Assembly: GCA_949752745.1 (NCBI GenBank)
Contig: OX457029.1
Coordinates: forward strand, 18,060,615-18,124,614
Direction of reading: 5' to 3'
Length of the DNA: 64,000 nucleotides
Source: Protula sp. h YS-2021
Lineage: Eukaryota; Annelida; Polychaeta; Sabellida; Serpulidae
Below are positions 8,432 to 15,480 of the stretch, piece after piece. Below the pieces are notes generated by a model. That model was not told the DNA's origin and ran no database searches. It worked only from the letters and a program-made list of their open reading frames with translations. The position numbers and the translations under genes are program-made. Positions within the stretch are counted from its first letter, which is position 1. Every line of letters begins with the position of its first letter.

Positions 8432-9531
8432 TGTTGAATGTCTGTTTCTTTCACCCAACTGTTAAACTTGTTTGGCCAACCTAACCACTTGACAAATAAT
8501 TCTTTCACATCTCCTCGTCTTTTACGTGTTTTCAAGACTTTTTCAATTCTATAAATAGATTCAATATCTTTGGTCACTTTCTGCAGTTCTTCTTCATAGA
8601 AATGGCCATCAATATCTTCGTCTAAAAAGTCTTTCACACGATATAAATGTATTCCTTGCTTCTTACAACGATGTGTGACAATGAAGACTTCTTGCGTCCA
8701 TTTGATGTGATAATCCCGTTGAAACACATATTTAATGTGAGAAATGCGAACATGATCACCAATGTTAAATTTGTACTTCTTCTTCTTCTTAGGTTTCAAT
8801 TTCAGTTTGGCGACATACATATACTTCCACACTTTTGTTTCGTTGTCTTTACGAATCTCGGCTGGAGCATATTTATTAGGAAGAGAACCATGAGGTCTAT
8901 GGTTGTAATTGTACACCAAGTCTGGAAGAATGTCCAAATAACGGTAAGTTTGATTATGTAGAAAATACCGATACATCATTCCCTTTAGAGTACGAATGAC
9001 TCTTTCAGCAAAGTTGGCTTTGGTTTCATTCTTTGTGGTATAAGCATGAATGCCTTCTTTCTTCAAAAATGCTTTTACCCATCTGTTTTTAAATTCTGTT
9101 CCTTTACCAGACCTTAGAGTTCACGGTCTTCGTCGTGTGTCATGAAAAATCTTTTGGAAAGCTTGTATGACGCTGGTATGTGATTTATTAGGTATTGGCT
9201 GTACCCAGACATATTTGGAAAACACATCAATGACAATGAGTAAAAAGCGTATGTCATCATTATAGGGAGCTATGTTTCCCATATCAGCCAAATCAATATC
9301 CCACATGTCATCAATGCCACGTGTAATCACACGTTGTCTTTTGAACCTGTATTTTACAGGTTGGAGTAAACTGAAAGCATCTTGATCCTGCAGCCATTTC
9401 TTCACTTGTGACTGTGTGACTGGTTGATCATGTTTTCTTAAGATGTGATACAGTTTGTAAGGACCAGCAAATGCTCCAGGCTGTCCAGGTTTGAAGTAAA
9501 TGTCAGTCAAGTAGTCTTTCTACGTCGACAT
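8428..9531 (-). pseudogene. Retroviral-type integrase with chromodomain-like tail (broken)
   Basis: This enzyme inserts the element into host DNA. Visible parts are an N-terminal segment with PGAFAGPYKLYHILRKH, the core with the first Asp in WDIDLADMGN and VIDVFSKYVWVQPIPNKS, the RSGKGTEFKN motif, the catalytic Glu region NFAERVIRTLKG, and a C-terminal part ending in a chromodomain-like VKWLGWPNKFNSW. There are three lesions. The fourth codon after ATG 9531 is TAG (9522-9520), where the second Polinton copy has Trp. An in-frame TGA lies at 9123-9121. The second catalytic Asp (normally SDxGxEF) is Gly. The stop codon overlaps the ATPase start. The enzyme cannot be active. Confidence 0.9.
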
Positions 9532-9563
9532 GATGAATGAAAAAACACGTCTGAACAGAACAG

Positions 9564-9576
9564 CTTTTATTTTATA
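9564..9576 (-). promoter_or_regulatory. TATA-like element of the late cluster fused with an AATAAA signal
   Basis: On the - strand TATAAAAT (9576-9569) runs into AATAAA(AG) (9571-9564). The first is about 38 nt upstream of the integrase ATG, suiting a late promoter. The second could end transcripts of the upstream accessory gene. Both roles are inferred from motif and position. Confidence 0.4.
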
Positions 9577-9584
9577 ACTCAACC

Positions 9585-9657
9585 AACATCACTTAACTAA
9601 CATAGTAACTTAACTAACATGTATTTATAACTAACATGTATTTATAACTAACAAGTT
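9585..9657. repeat. TTAACTAACATGTATTTATAAC short tandem repeats
   Basis: Three to four copies of TAACTAACATGTATTTATAAC-like units lie between the late cluster and the accessory block. They resemble the AACTTAACTA repeats near 3.9 kb and those at about 47.32 kb in the second Polinton. Confidence 0.65.
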
Positions 9658-9658
9658 T

Positions 9659-9991
9659 TTACAAATCAAGTATAGATACAATGGTATGAATAACTGGAGA
9701 CCATTGGTCTTCAATGAACACTAACCAATGACTGAGTTCATCCAATGTAATAGCATCTACACCATATTTCTCACAACGTTTATTTGCATTCTCTAACACT
9801 TTATCTAAATGCATGTAATATTTAGCTTCATTCCAATATGTATAAACAGATGCAAAATGACAAGTATGTTCTGAACACTCTTCATGTTGACAAGCAGGAC
9901 AGACTAAATATGCAAACTTTTTTACAGCTGATAACATTTCTTCACAATAAGCTTTTTGCACAATATATTGTCTCAGTGTCATGTCAGCCAT
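9659..9991 (-). CDS. Cys/His-rich accessory protein (unknown)
   Basis: This 110-aa ORF starts MADMTLRQYIVQKAYCEEML. A possible zinc site is visible: CPACQHEECSEHTCH at residues about 31-45. The remainder is predicted helical with many aromatic residues (SVYTYWNEAKYYMH). It overlaps the end of the upstream gene by 8 nt (ATGGCTGA), so the two are probably expressed together. No known family is recognised. Confidence 0.55.
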   Translation of the reverse strand: MADMTLRQYIVQKAYCEEMLSAVKKFAYLVCPACQHEECSEHTCHFASVYTYWNEAKYYMHLDKVLENANKRCEKYGVDAITLDELSHWLVFIEDQWSPVIHTIVSILDL

Positions 9992-10250
9992 TATAGTGCA
10001 GCATACAGCGCTCTCTCACTTCATCAAACAGTTTTGGATCAAATAGAGCATACACTGCTTCCACATCAAACTCCTCAGCTCCAGACTCTTTGATGAAATC
10101 CTTACGCAAGTTTGATAAGTTCAGCATGGAATGAGCAAGTTCCCAATAGATGTTGATATGTTCCAGTTGTTGTTCAACAGTTCCAAAACGTGCTAGTTCA
10201 CTTATCATATAGTCCACAAACTTGTTCTTGAAACATGTTTCTACATCCAT
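9984..10250 (-). CDS. Family B helical protein (unknown function), copy 1
   Basis: This 88-aa protein, with TCFKNKFVDYMISELARFG at its N-terminus, is predicted to be almost entirely helical. It is a paralogue of the ORFs at 10933-11265 and 11995-12384. All three share the opening MD..CFKN..hD.MI..LA, then QL.H(I/L)..(Y/F)W, a Phe near residue 50 and an acidic (F/Y)D segment. Function unknown. It is followed directly by the Cys/His-rich ORF. Confidence 0.6.
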   Translation of the reverse strand: MDVETCFKNKFVDYMISELARFGTVEQQLEHINIYWELAHSMLNLSNLRKDFIKESGAEEFDVEAVYALFDPKLFDEVRERCMLHYNG

Positions 10251-10308
10251 CTTTTACATGTCCACACGTCTGCACACCATGACGGTTGGCAAGCAAATGA
10301 AAAAGTCT

Positions 10309-10746
10309 CTAACTCTCACACAACATTTCTAACAACTTTCCCATAATATTCTGACCAGGATATTCAGATGACACATGTTTCACACCAGCTCCCCACCAAT
10401 GATCATACGTTGCTTCAACTAAAGTTTTATCTTTACATTCTTTCAACTTGTTGCGAAACAATACACACTGATTCCATTTGACTTGTAAAACATCTTGCAT
10501 TTTACTTCTCTTTACTGTATGCCATAAAGGACATGGTTTTATCCCTTTAGCAATACGTTTCGCTTCATATCCATTTCTGGATGACACAATGGCTGAAGCA
10601 ATATCTTGACGGTGATGAAACACTGCTTTCTCATATTGATACAACGCTTCACTTGAGTTGAACACATGTCCATACTTTTCAAGTCGTGTTGGAAACATGT
10701 TTGAAAGAACGTCCTTGTGACCACTGAATAGTACAAGATTCTCCAT
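10309..10746 (-). CDS. NADAR/YbiA-like protein (ADP-ribose N-glycosidase fold)
   Basis: The 145-aa protein has the whole NADAR (YbiA, DUF1768) pattern: FSGHKDVLSNMFPTRLEKYG at the N-terminus, FNSSEALYQYEKAVF with the conserved Glu and Lys, a helix with AKRIAKGIK, PLWHTVKRSKMQDVLQVKW, then LVEATYDHWWGAG, matching the family D-x-x-WG-x-G near the C-terminus. NADAR enzymes cleave N-glycosidic bonds, including removal of ADP-ribose from guanine and hydrolysis of riboflavin intermediates. They recur in phage and viral conflict systems. Length is typical. A role against host ADP-ribosylation is inference. It is transcribed with the accessory block, its frame is intact, and no relic was seen in the second Polinton. 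Confidence 0.85.
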   Translation of the reverse strand: MENLVLFSGHKDVLSNMFPTRLEKYGHVFNSSEALYQYEKAVFHHRQDIASAIVSSRNGYEAKRIAKGIKPCPLWHTVKRSKMQDVLQVKWNQCVLFRNKLKECKDKTLVEATYDHWWGAGVKHVSSEYPGQNIMGKLLEMLCES

Positions 10747-10767
10747 GTTGACTTTGTTTCTGTTGTT

Positions 10768-10899
10768 TTATTCTGACATGTCGGTTTCTTCCTGTAATAA
10801 AATATCTTTTAATATATTTGCTGCCTCTTCTATCATGTTCTTTCTTTGTTTACGTTGAAACCACTCACATAAAACTAAATTTGCTAGTAAGAAAAACAT
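10768..10899 (-). CDS. Short membrane ORF (43 aa), conserved between both Polintons
   Basis: Starting at ATG 10899, the peptide opens with a hydrophobic segment (MFFLLANLVLCEW). A basic stretch (FQRKQRKN) and an acidic amphipathic helix (MIEEAANILKDILLQEET) follow. The same organisation survives at about 47.93-48.04 kb in the decayed second Polinton (LTNLMLCELFQSQQRKK, then IIDEVVDIL), although the nucleotides differ. This argues that it was a real coding sequence. It could be a signal-anchor protein. It lies just downstream of a conserved splice donor (10956), so it may also be read from a spliced transcript. Confidence 0.55.
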   Translation of the reverse strand: MFFLLANLVLCEWFQRKQRKNMIEEAANILKDILLQEETDMSE

Positions 10900-10932
10900 G
10901 GTTATCAATTCACTATGTTGTTACAAAGATGA

Positions 10933-11265
10933 TTAAAAAGGTTTTGTATAACTTACCTGATAAAGCTGCTCGGTTTCCTCTTCTTCTTTACAACAATCTC
11001 TCAAATAGTCAACCACGGTGAAATATACTTCAACATCAGTGCGAGCAGAATAAAGTGCAGAATCAAAGTCAAAGTCAGGATCTTCTTCTATTCCAATTTT
11101 ATGACATTCTCCAAGAAATCTTGAATGCAGTTCAATCACATCAAGACTATGATGTACAACATCCCAAAAAGCGTCCAAATGATAAAGTTGATAGTCTGGA
11201 GTGCCACAGCAAGCAAGTTTAGCAATCATCAAGTCAATATAAGCATTTTTAAAACATGCGTCCAT
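10933..11265 (-). CDS. Family B helical protein, copy 2, with splice donor near its 3' end
   Basis: The N-terminus MDACFKNAYIDLMIAKLACC matches the family B signature; the rest includes QLYHLDAFWDVVHHSL and an acidic DPDFDFDSAL. As an unspliced frame it ends at 10933, but CAG|GTAAGT (donor G at 10956) interrupts it after TEQLYQ. A GTAAGT in the same position follows the second Polinton copy's homologous region (about 48.08 kb). The true C-terminus is therefore uncertain. It begins 18 nt after the Cys-rich family A gene. Confidence 0.6.
   Translation of the reverse strand: MDACFKNAYIDLMIAKLACCGTPDYQLYHLDAFWDVVHHSLDVIELHSRFLGECHKIGIEEDPDFDFDSALYSARTDVEVYFTVVDYLRDCCKEEEETEQLYQVSYTKPF
10951..10956 (-). 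promoter_or_regulatory. Conserved 5' splice site (CAG|GTAAGT)
   Basis: A consensus donor reads GTAAGT from 10956 downward. It is preserved next to diverged sequence in the second Polinton near 48.08 kb (AAAG|GTAAGTTATAAAACC). Candidate acceptors (ACATAG, TTACTAG, ATTTAG) lie between 10.92 and 10.88 kb, and all would place a stop or the small membrane ORF next. Confidence 0.5.
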
Positions 11266-11283
11266 CTTGTTTCAGTGTCACTT

Positions 11284-11916
11284 TTACTTTGCTTCACAGA
11301 CTTTAAGTACTCCACACTTGCCGCAGAAGTTGCTTGGTTCACACAACTTGCAATTATACTTGTGACAGTGGCAATGATAATCCTCCACATATCCACAAGC
11401 ACCGCAATAGTCACAGGTAAGTCCAAGTTGATTTTGTACGTTCATGTTCTCCAACTGAACTTCAGCCAGCCTTTTCTTGGATAGCTTTGACACCTTCATC
11501 CGACCATCCTTTTGCAGCTTGATAGGAGTTATGACACGACATTCCTCACATGGTGATAGGGCTGAGTTGATGTTGTCCATCTCCTGAAGCAGTGTCTCCC
11601 ATTCACCATCATTCATGTTGATGTGATGTGTGTATTCTTTCCCTTCAAACCGTGACGTGCGCACAAAACTCACATAGCGCATATCCAAGTATGAAATGAC
11701 TTCAAGCCACTTCGTTTGCGTTAAGTATAGTTTGAAGCCAATGCCAAAGTATAGTTTCAAGCTCTGGCACACAATCTTCCACAAAGATGGTGAATAAGCA
11801 CACCATCTCTCTCCACGTGTGATGCGTAGAAATGGCCCATATTCTCCATGCTCCACAGTAATGGTTAAGTTAGCACTAATTTTAAAGCTGCTTGTCTTGT
11901 TCTCCATGGCTGCCAC
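11284..11916 (-). CDS. Family A protein with C-terminal zinc-binding module
   Basis: The 210-aa protein starts MAAMENKTSSFKIS (second Met possible). Residues 10-110 hold two family A repeats: LTITVEHGEY...FLRITRGE with SPSLWKIVCQSLKL, then RYVSFVRTSRFEGKEY with HHINMNDGEWETLLQEM. A linker with one CEEC pair follows, then a Cys/His-rich tail (CDYCGACGYVEDYHCHCHKY, CKLCEPSNFCGKCG) fit for two or three zinc ions. It may be a nucleic-acid-binding regulator, by analogy with the PC4-like repeats; that is inference. Its TATA box at 11992-11999 overlaps the stop codon of the preceding gene. Confidence 0.6.
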   Translation of the reverse strand: MAAMENKTSSFKISANLTITVEHGEYGPFLRITRGERWCAYSPSLWKIVCQSLKLYFGIGFKLYLTQTKWLEVISYLDMRYVSFVRTSRFEGKEYTHHINMNDGEWETLLQEMDNINSALSPCEECRVITPIKLQKDGRMKVSKLSKKRLAEVQLENMNVQNQLGLTCDYCGACGYVEDYHCHCHKYNCKLCEPSNFCGKCGVLKVCEAK

Positions 11917-11991
11917 AATGTACTGATGACTTCACGTCCACTCCCTCCAACTGTCTGCTGAGAAATGACTTCACTCTGCGGAGTCCACTCC

Positions 11992-11999
11992 CTTTTATA
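11992..11999 (-). promoter_or_regulatory. TATA box overlapping the upstream gene's stop codon
   Basis: The - strand TATAAAAG lies about 76 nt upstream of ATG 11916. The TAA stop (11997-11995) of the family B gene is embedded in it, exactly as PolB's stop is embedded in the TATA at 2087-2094. Confidence 0.6.
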
Positions 12000-12384
12000 C
12001 CCAACTGTTTGCTGAGTCAGCTCCCTTGCAAAGTTTTGAGTTCACTTCAACTCGTCCATGGTTGAATCGAACAAGCTCTGATACATTATCTGGAACATCA
12101 TCATCATAATGTAAAATGATTCTTGCAGCTACAGCTAACATGAGCTCAACTGCCCAAATTGTATTCGCGTTGATAAATGCTGAATCAATGTCATAAGTTA
12201 ACGGTAAATGTAGATCTTCACATTCACGTAGAAACGAGCGGATGAAACGATCTCTTGGAATGGTCTTTCCAACAGCTTCCCAATGCTGATGTAAGTTCTT
12301 CACTTGCAGCATCCAATCCGATTCAAAAGCAGGAAGCTTTGAAAACACATAGTCAGCATAATTCACTTTGAAGACGTCATCCAT
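11995..12384 (-). CDS. Family B helical protein, copy 3 (longest)
   Basis: I place the start at ATG 12384 (MDDVFKVNYADYVFSKL) because it aligns with the starts of the two family B paralogues and leaves about 60 nt to the TATA box. A further in-frame ATG exists at 12420, only about 25 nt from the TATA. The protein has QVKNLHQHWEAVGKTI, DRFIRSFLRECED, LTYDIDSAF and an added C-terminal domain with AVAARIILHYDDDV and GRVEVNSKL. A broken homologue lies at 47415-47923 in the second Polinton. Function unknown. Confidence 0.6.
   Translation of the reverse strand: MDDVFKVNYADYVFSKLPAFESDWMLQVKNLHQHWEAVGKTIPRDRFIRSFLRECEDLHLPLTYDIDSAFINANTIWAVELMLAVAARIILHYDDDVPDNVSELVRFNHGRVEVNSKLCKGADSANSWV
12010..12021. 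promoter_or_regulatory. MARE-like site (TGCTGAGTCAGC)
   Basis: Twelve of the 13 positions of a Maf/AP-1 recognition palindrome. Part of a set of such sites at 12516-12525, 12637-12649 and 13314-13326. This one lies within the end of a family B coding frame. Confidence 0.4.
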
Positions 12385-12444
12385 GGTCTCTACACATCTG
12401 TGAAGAAGTAATGTTGACATTGTGAAGTTTTCTCGTCACTCTTC

Positions 12445-12452
12445 CTTTTATA
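12445..12452 (-). promoter_or_regulatory. TATA box of family B copy 3
   Basis: The - strand reads TATAAAAG followed by GAAGAGTG. It is about 60 nt upstream of the preferred ATG (12384). Confidence 0.6.
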
Positions 12453-12885
12453 AAACTTTGATGGTATATGGTGTGTAACTTGTTCAAACTTATTCAATAC
12501 TCGTTCAATACTTGGTGACTCAGCAGAATGATTCACTAGTTGACTAGTTGACATGTTTCACTTATGCTTTTATGCTACTTCCATGTAATCAAAATATGGT
12601 GTGTAACTTTTCAAACTTGCTCAAAAATGTTAAAATTGCTGACTCAGCAGAATTTTACTTGTGTATATGAATGTCTCACTTACAGTTGTGAAGTTGTACA
12701 GCTGTAAAGCAGAGACATCTAGCGGTGAAGTTAAATGGTCTGCCAAATGGTATTCATCCGCCAACTAGACCTGAAATGTGATAAAATGTATTCTCTCTCA
12801 CACACACACACACAGAGACAGACATGTTTTGCTTCATTTCATAATATAGGATGGCCTTTAAAAGGGCCCGAAATATTTTAGTATA
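12453..12885. promoter_or_regulatory. Accessory-gene upstream region with MARE palindromes and a CA microsatellite
   Basis: No coding frame is visible. It contains a perfect T-MARE palindrome, TGCTGACTCAGCA at 12637-12649, a related TGACTCAGCA at 12516-12525, and a twice-repeated TATGGTGTGTAACTT phrase. A short (TC)n(CA)n tract lies near 12791-12815. These are probable bZIP (Maf/AP-1) sites; binding is inferred from the motif. Confidence 0.5.
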
Positions 12886-13215
12886 TCAGCAAGTTGGATT
12901 CCTGCAGCGGCATTTGTACTTGTAGTACTCCTGCATCGTAAATGGTCTTCCCGCGCACTTGAACGGATGGCTGTCGCAATAGCTCTTCAGCTTCAGAGTC
13001 ATACCACACCACCAGCAGTCATTACATATTGGTCCTGGCCCAGGTAGCGTCGTCGCAAACTTGTACCAGAGCAGACCACCGCAGGTTTTACAGCAAAAGC
13101 GCTGCGGTGCGTTGTGGTGCACCGGGCAGTTGTGTGACTGTCCTTCATATTCCAACCTCACGCAGCACTTGTAGCATTGTATGGTCACTTTCTTAGTAGC
13201 TGATGTGTTGTCCAT
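12886..13215 (-). CDS. Cys-rich zinc-binding accessory protein (unknown)
   Basis: From ATG 13215 the ORF encodes 109 aa. Cysteine motifs are evenly spread: CYKCCVRLEYEGQSHNCPVHH, then CCKTCGG, ICNDCWWCG, SYCDSHPFKC and a C-terminal CRCRNPTC. This suggests several zinc fingers or ribbons, not matching a family I can name. A longer frame begins at 13314, but the upstream part consists of the GTCTGACGAT repeats and crosses the TATA box, so the shorter start is preferred. The frame is intact. Confidence 0.55.
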   Translation of the reverse strand: MDNTSATKKVTIQCYKCCVRLEYEGQSHNCPVHHNAPQRFCCKTCGGLLWYKFATTLPGPGPICNDCWWCGMTLKLKSYCDSHPFKCAGRPFTMQEYYKYKCRCRNPTC

Positions 13216-13220
13216 GATGT

Positions 13221-13250
13221 GTCTGACGATGTCTGACGATGTCTGACGAT
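13221..13250. repeat. GTCTGACGAT x3 in the 5' leader
   Basis: Three perfect 10-bp repeats immediately upstream of the preferred ATG at 13215. Confidence 0.85.
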
Positions 13251-13272
13251 GTCTGAGCCTCGAGTCACTACA

Positions 13273-13280
13273 CTTATATA
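13273..13280 (-). promoter_or_regulatory. TATA box of the Cys-rich accessory gene
   Basis: The - strand TATATAAG is about 58 nt before ATG 13215. A MARE-like TGCTGATTCAGCA (13314-13326) lies just upstream of it. Confidence 0.55.
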
Positions 13281-13313
13281 CTATTTTATCATGCTGAATC
13301 GACGATTTCATCA

Positions 13314-13326
13314 TGCTGATTCAGCA
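13314..13326. promoter_or_regulatory. MARE-like palindrome
   Basis: TGCTGATTCAGCA, one mismatch from the T-MARE consensus. It is the last element-like signal before the G-rich repeats and marks the approximate right limit of Polinton 1. Confidence 0.4.
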
Positions 13327-13331
13327 CAATT

Positions 13332-13455
13332 TTTGCTCTCCTGGGGGGGGGGGGGGGGTCGGTACACAGTATGTCCTAGGGGGGGGGGGTCGGTACATAG
13401 TATGTCCTAGGGGAGGGGTCCGTCAGGACTGCCGCCTGGGGGTGGGGGGGTCCTC
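13332..13455. repeat. G-tract repeats with GGTCGGTACA(C/T)AGTATGTCCTAG unit
   Basis: Runs of 8-15 G alternate with two to three copies of a GTCGGTACAnAGTATGTCCTA unit. Similar G-rich GGTCGGTCAGT repeats border the second Polinton at about 48.64 kb and at 50.2 kb. Confidence 0.8.
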
Positions 13456-13554
13456 ACTTTGTTATCAGGGTTATGGCTACGCCTATGGCTTCGCCTATGA
13501 CGTCACGTTAACCATGCTTCGTTGCCATTACAACAATACGTTGCCATGACGACG

Positions 13555-13745
13555 CCTAAACCGGAAGTTGACCTTATCTCGGAAACGGTAAGAGATAGAG
13601 CAATTTTGACCTCATTTTCGACCTCCAGCCCCTATACGACGATACGTAAGGTATAACTTCGGGTGTCCTTGACCTCCAGGTCACTTTCGAGCTCCTAACC
13701 GGAAGTTGACCTTTGTCTCGAAAACCGTAGCTATCATTCCAAGTG
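13555..13745. repeat. CCGGAAGTTGACC / AGGTCA-type interspersed repeat, short block
   Basis: Two degenerate copies of a unit with CCGGAAGTTGACC, (A)TCTCGAAAACCGTAG and ACCTCCAGGTCA. The same unit recurs at 14.64-15.48 and 51.88-52.24 kb. No coding potential. A TGACGTCA (CRE) palindrome lies just before, near 13497. Confidence 0.65.
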
Positions 13746-14639
13746 GGGTCTAATTCGCTGTGGGAATCTAGTTTGTAAGTTGTTTGGTTGAACTTGGTTT
13801 ACGTCTTCTCTTCATAACATTCAACTGTGGTGAAAAAACGCCTGATAACAAGGATGTATAAATAGCCGTAAATTTGTATACGTAAAGTTTTCTTTGGTTT
13901 TACGGGAACTGTGATTTTTTAGACGTTCTTTCAGATGCGAAATAGCAAATGTCCTAAATCCACTGGTTGGGGGAGGGGGAGGGTGATTGATACTGTTTGT
14001 GTTTCGATGCATTCCAAAAAGGTGCAGTTAGGGCGGGGTGGGTAATTTTTGTTCAGTACTCCGCGCAAGTGGAGTACGTACATGCATAATCACATTGTGC
14101 GTGAGTACCGCAGTGCCTTCAAAGCAAAATATTCTCGCTTTTAGCCAGCGGGAGTCAGAATATCTAACCGAAGGTATCCACCCGAAAAGGCGACGTCCAA
14201 AAAGGCGTCACCCATAATGGCGCCAAGTGCAATAATGGACAAAATGCCACCGTTTTTTAAGTTACTGATTTTACAAAGCAACAAAAGCTATACACCCTTT
14301 CATAGCTGAGGATTAGCTTACTCAGGCGCTATAATGAGGATTATAGTCGAGAATTAACTTACTCAGGCGCATTTATGTGGAGTTTCATAATCTAATTACA
14401 TTTATTTTATTCAGGTCCATTGCTCACCAATCAATAGATTATCATCCAGTGCAATCAAGAAATTTTATGTGAAAATAATTGTGCAATTACTTCTAATTCC
14501 TGCCTGCAAACAAAGTTTGCAAATGGTTATGCTTTGCTAAGAATTCTGTTTGTTGGTTCCTTTTGTTTTTTAAAGTTATTTTTCCGCCTCGGAGGTTTCT
14601 GGAAAACAACTCCTACGCTATTTAACGCAGGACGATGGA
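13746..14639. other. Non-coding interval with short repeat scraps
   Basis: No gene is supported. Near 14180-14250 there is a tandem CGAAAAGGCG / CCAAAAAGGCG / ATAATGGCGCC series resembling a composite transposon end. Near 14300-14390 there are two roughly 55-bp copies of a phrase ending in TTACTCAGGCGC. Confidence 0.5.
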
Positions 14640-15480
14640 ATTTGGAGCATAGACAGAGGATAACAACATGTCGTGAAATCTGCAATTGTTTTCCTTGACC
14701 TTAAAGGTTAAGGTGAAATTGAGGTCAAAGTGTTTTTACCTCAAAGTGGTTTCACTCCTACAAGGTTTAGCGTGGGTAGACGACATTTGGCAGAGGTATA
14801 GAGGGTAATGAGTCGTCGCTAAATATACATTGTTTACCTTCACCTCCAAGGTTAAGGTCAAACTGAGGTCAAAATATTTTTTAAACCCTGTTCATCACCA
14901 AAAAATGGCTAGCAGTAGCCTTGAAATCCTTGTTTGAACACGTATACGGTTTCAGTAGAGAGAAACCTAGCGGTTTGAATCTCGCCATTCATGGTCAAGG
15001 TCATGTTATCTTTGTATATCGAAAAACGTAAGAGACAGATGGACCATTATCTCAAAGTGGTTAGAGATACAACGATTTTCAGCTCATTGTCGATCATTTG
15101 GCTCTAAAAGACGTCATGGAAGAGCCACTTCACTGACCTCCTCAGTCACGGTCAAGGTCAAAAAACCCGAAGTTGACTGTTACTTTGAAAACAGTTACAT
15201 ATACAGCGATGTTGAGCTTTTTTTCGATCCTTTTGTTACTTAAAACGATGTGTAGGAGGTACCTCGGTGACCTTGACCTCCTCAGCCAAGGTCAAGAACC
15301 AGAAGTTGACCATTATCTCGAAAACGGTTAGATGTAGAGCGATTTTGAGCTTATTTTCGACCGTTAGGACCTTATAGACATTACAGGAGAAGTACCTCGC
15401 TGACCTTGAAAAGGTTTTATGTAAGAGGCACCTTGATGACCACGACCTTCGCGATCACGTTCAAGGTCAAAAAGATAGAT
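14640..15480. repeat. Degenerate tandem array of AGGTCA-bearing units
   Basis: Units of roughly 100-180 bp repeat ACCTTGACCTCC, AAGGTCAAG, GAAGTTGACC, TCTCGAAAACGGTTAGA and GATTTTGAGCTTATTTTCGACC. Several units contain TCAAGGTCA (for example near 15000 and 15460), an extended nuclear-receptor half-site. No open frame is credible. Confidence 0.7.

Larger units (their letters stand above)
1..13330. mobile_element. Polinton/Maverick (adintovirus-like) element, copy 1, left end outside window
   Basis: The region carries the full Polinton signature: protein-primed PolB, retroviral-type integrase with a chromodomain-like tail, packaging ATPase, adenain-like protease, double-jelly-roll major capsid, penton-like minor capsid and a pX-like core protein. 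PolB and early genes run on +, and the late and accessory genes run on -, converging near 3.6-3.9 kb. The window opens inside PolB, so the left terminal inverted repeat cannot be seen. The right limit is set by the last gene promoter and a Maf-type palindrome at 13314-13326, just before G-rich repeats. The capsid, protease and ATPase frames are open, whereas PolB, integrase and several early genes are broken. The copy is therefore probably immobile on its own. Confidence 0.9.
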
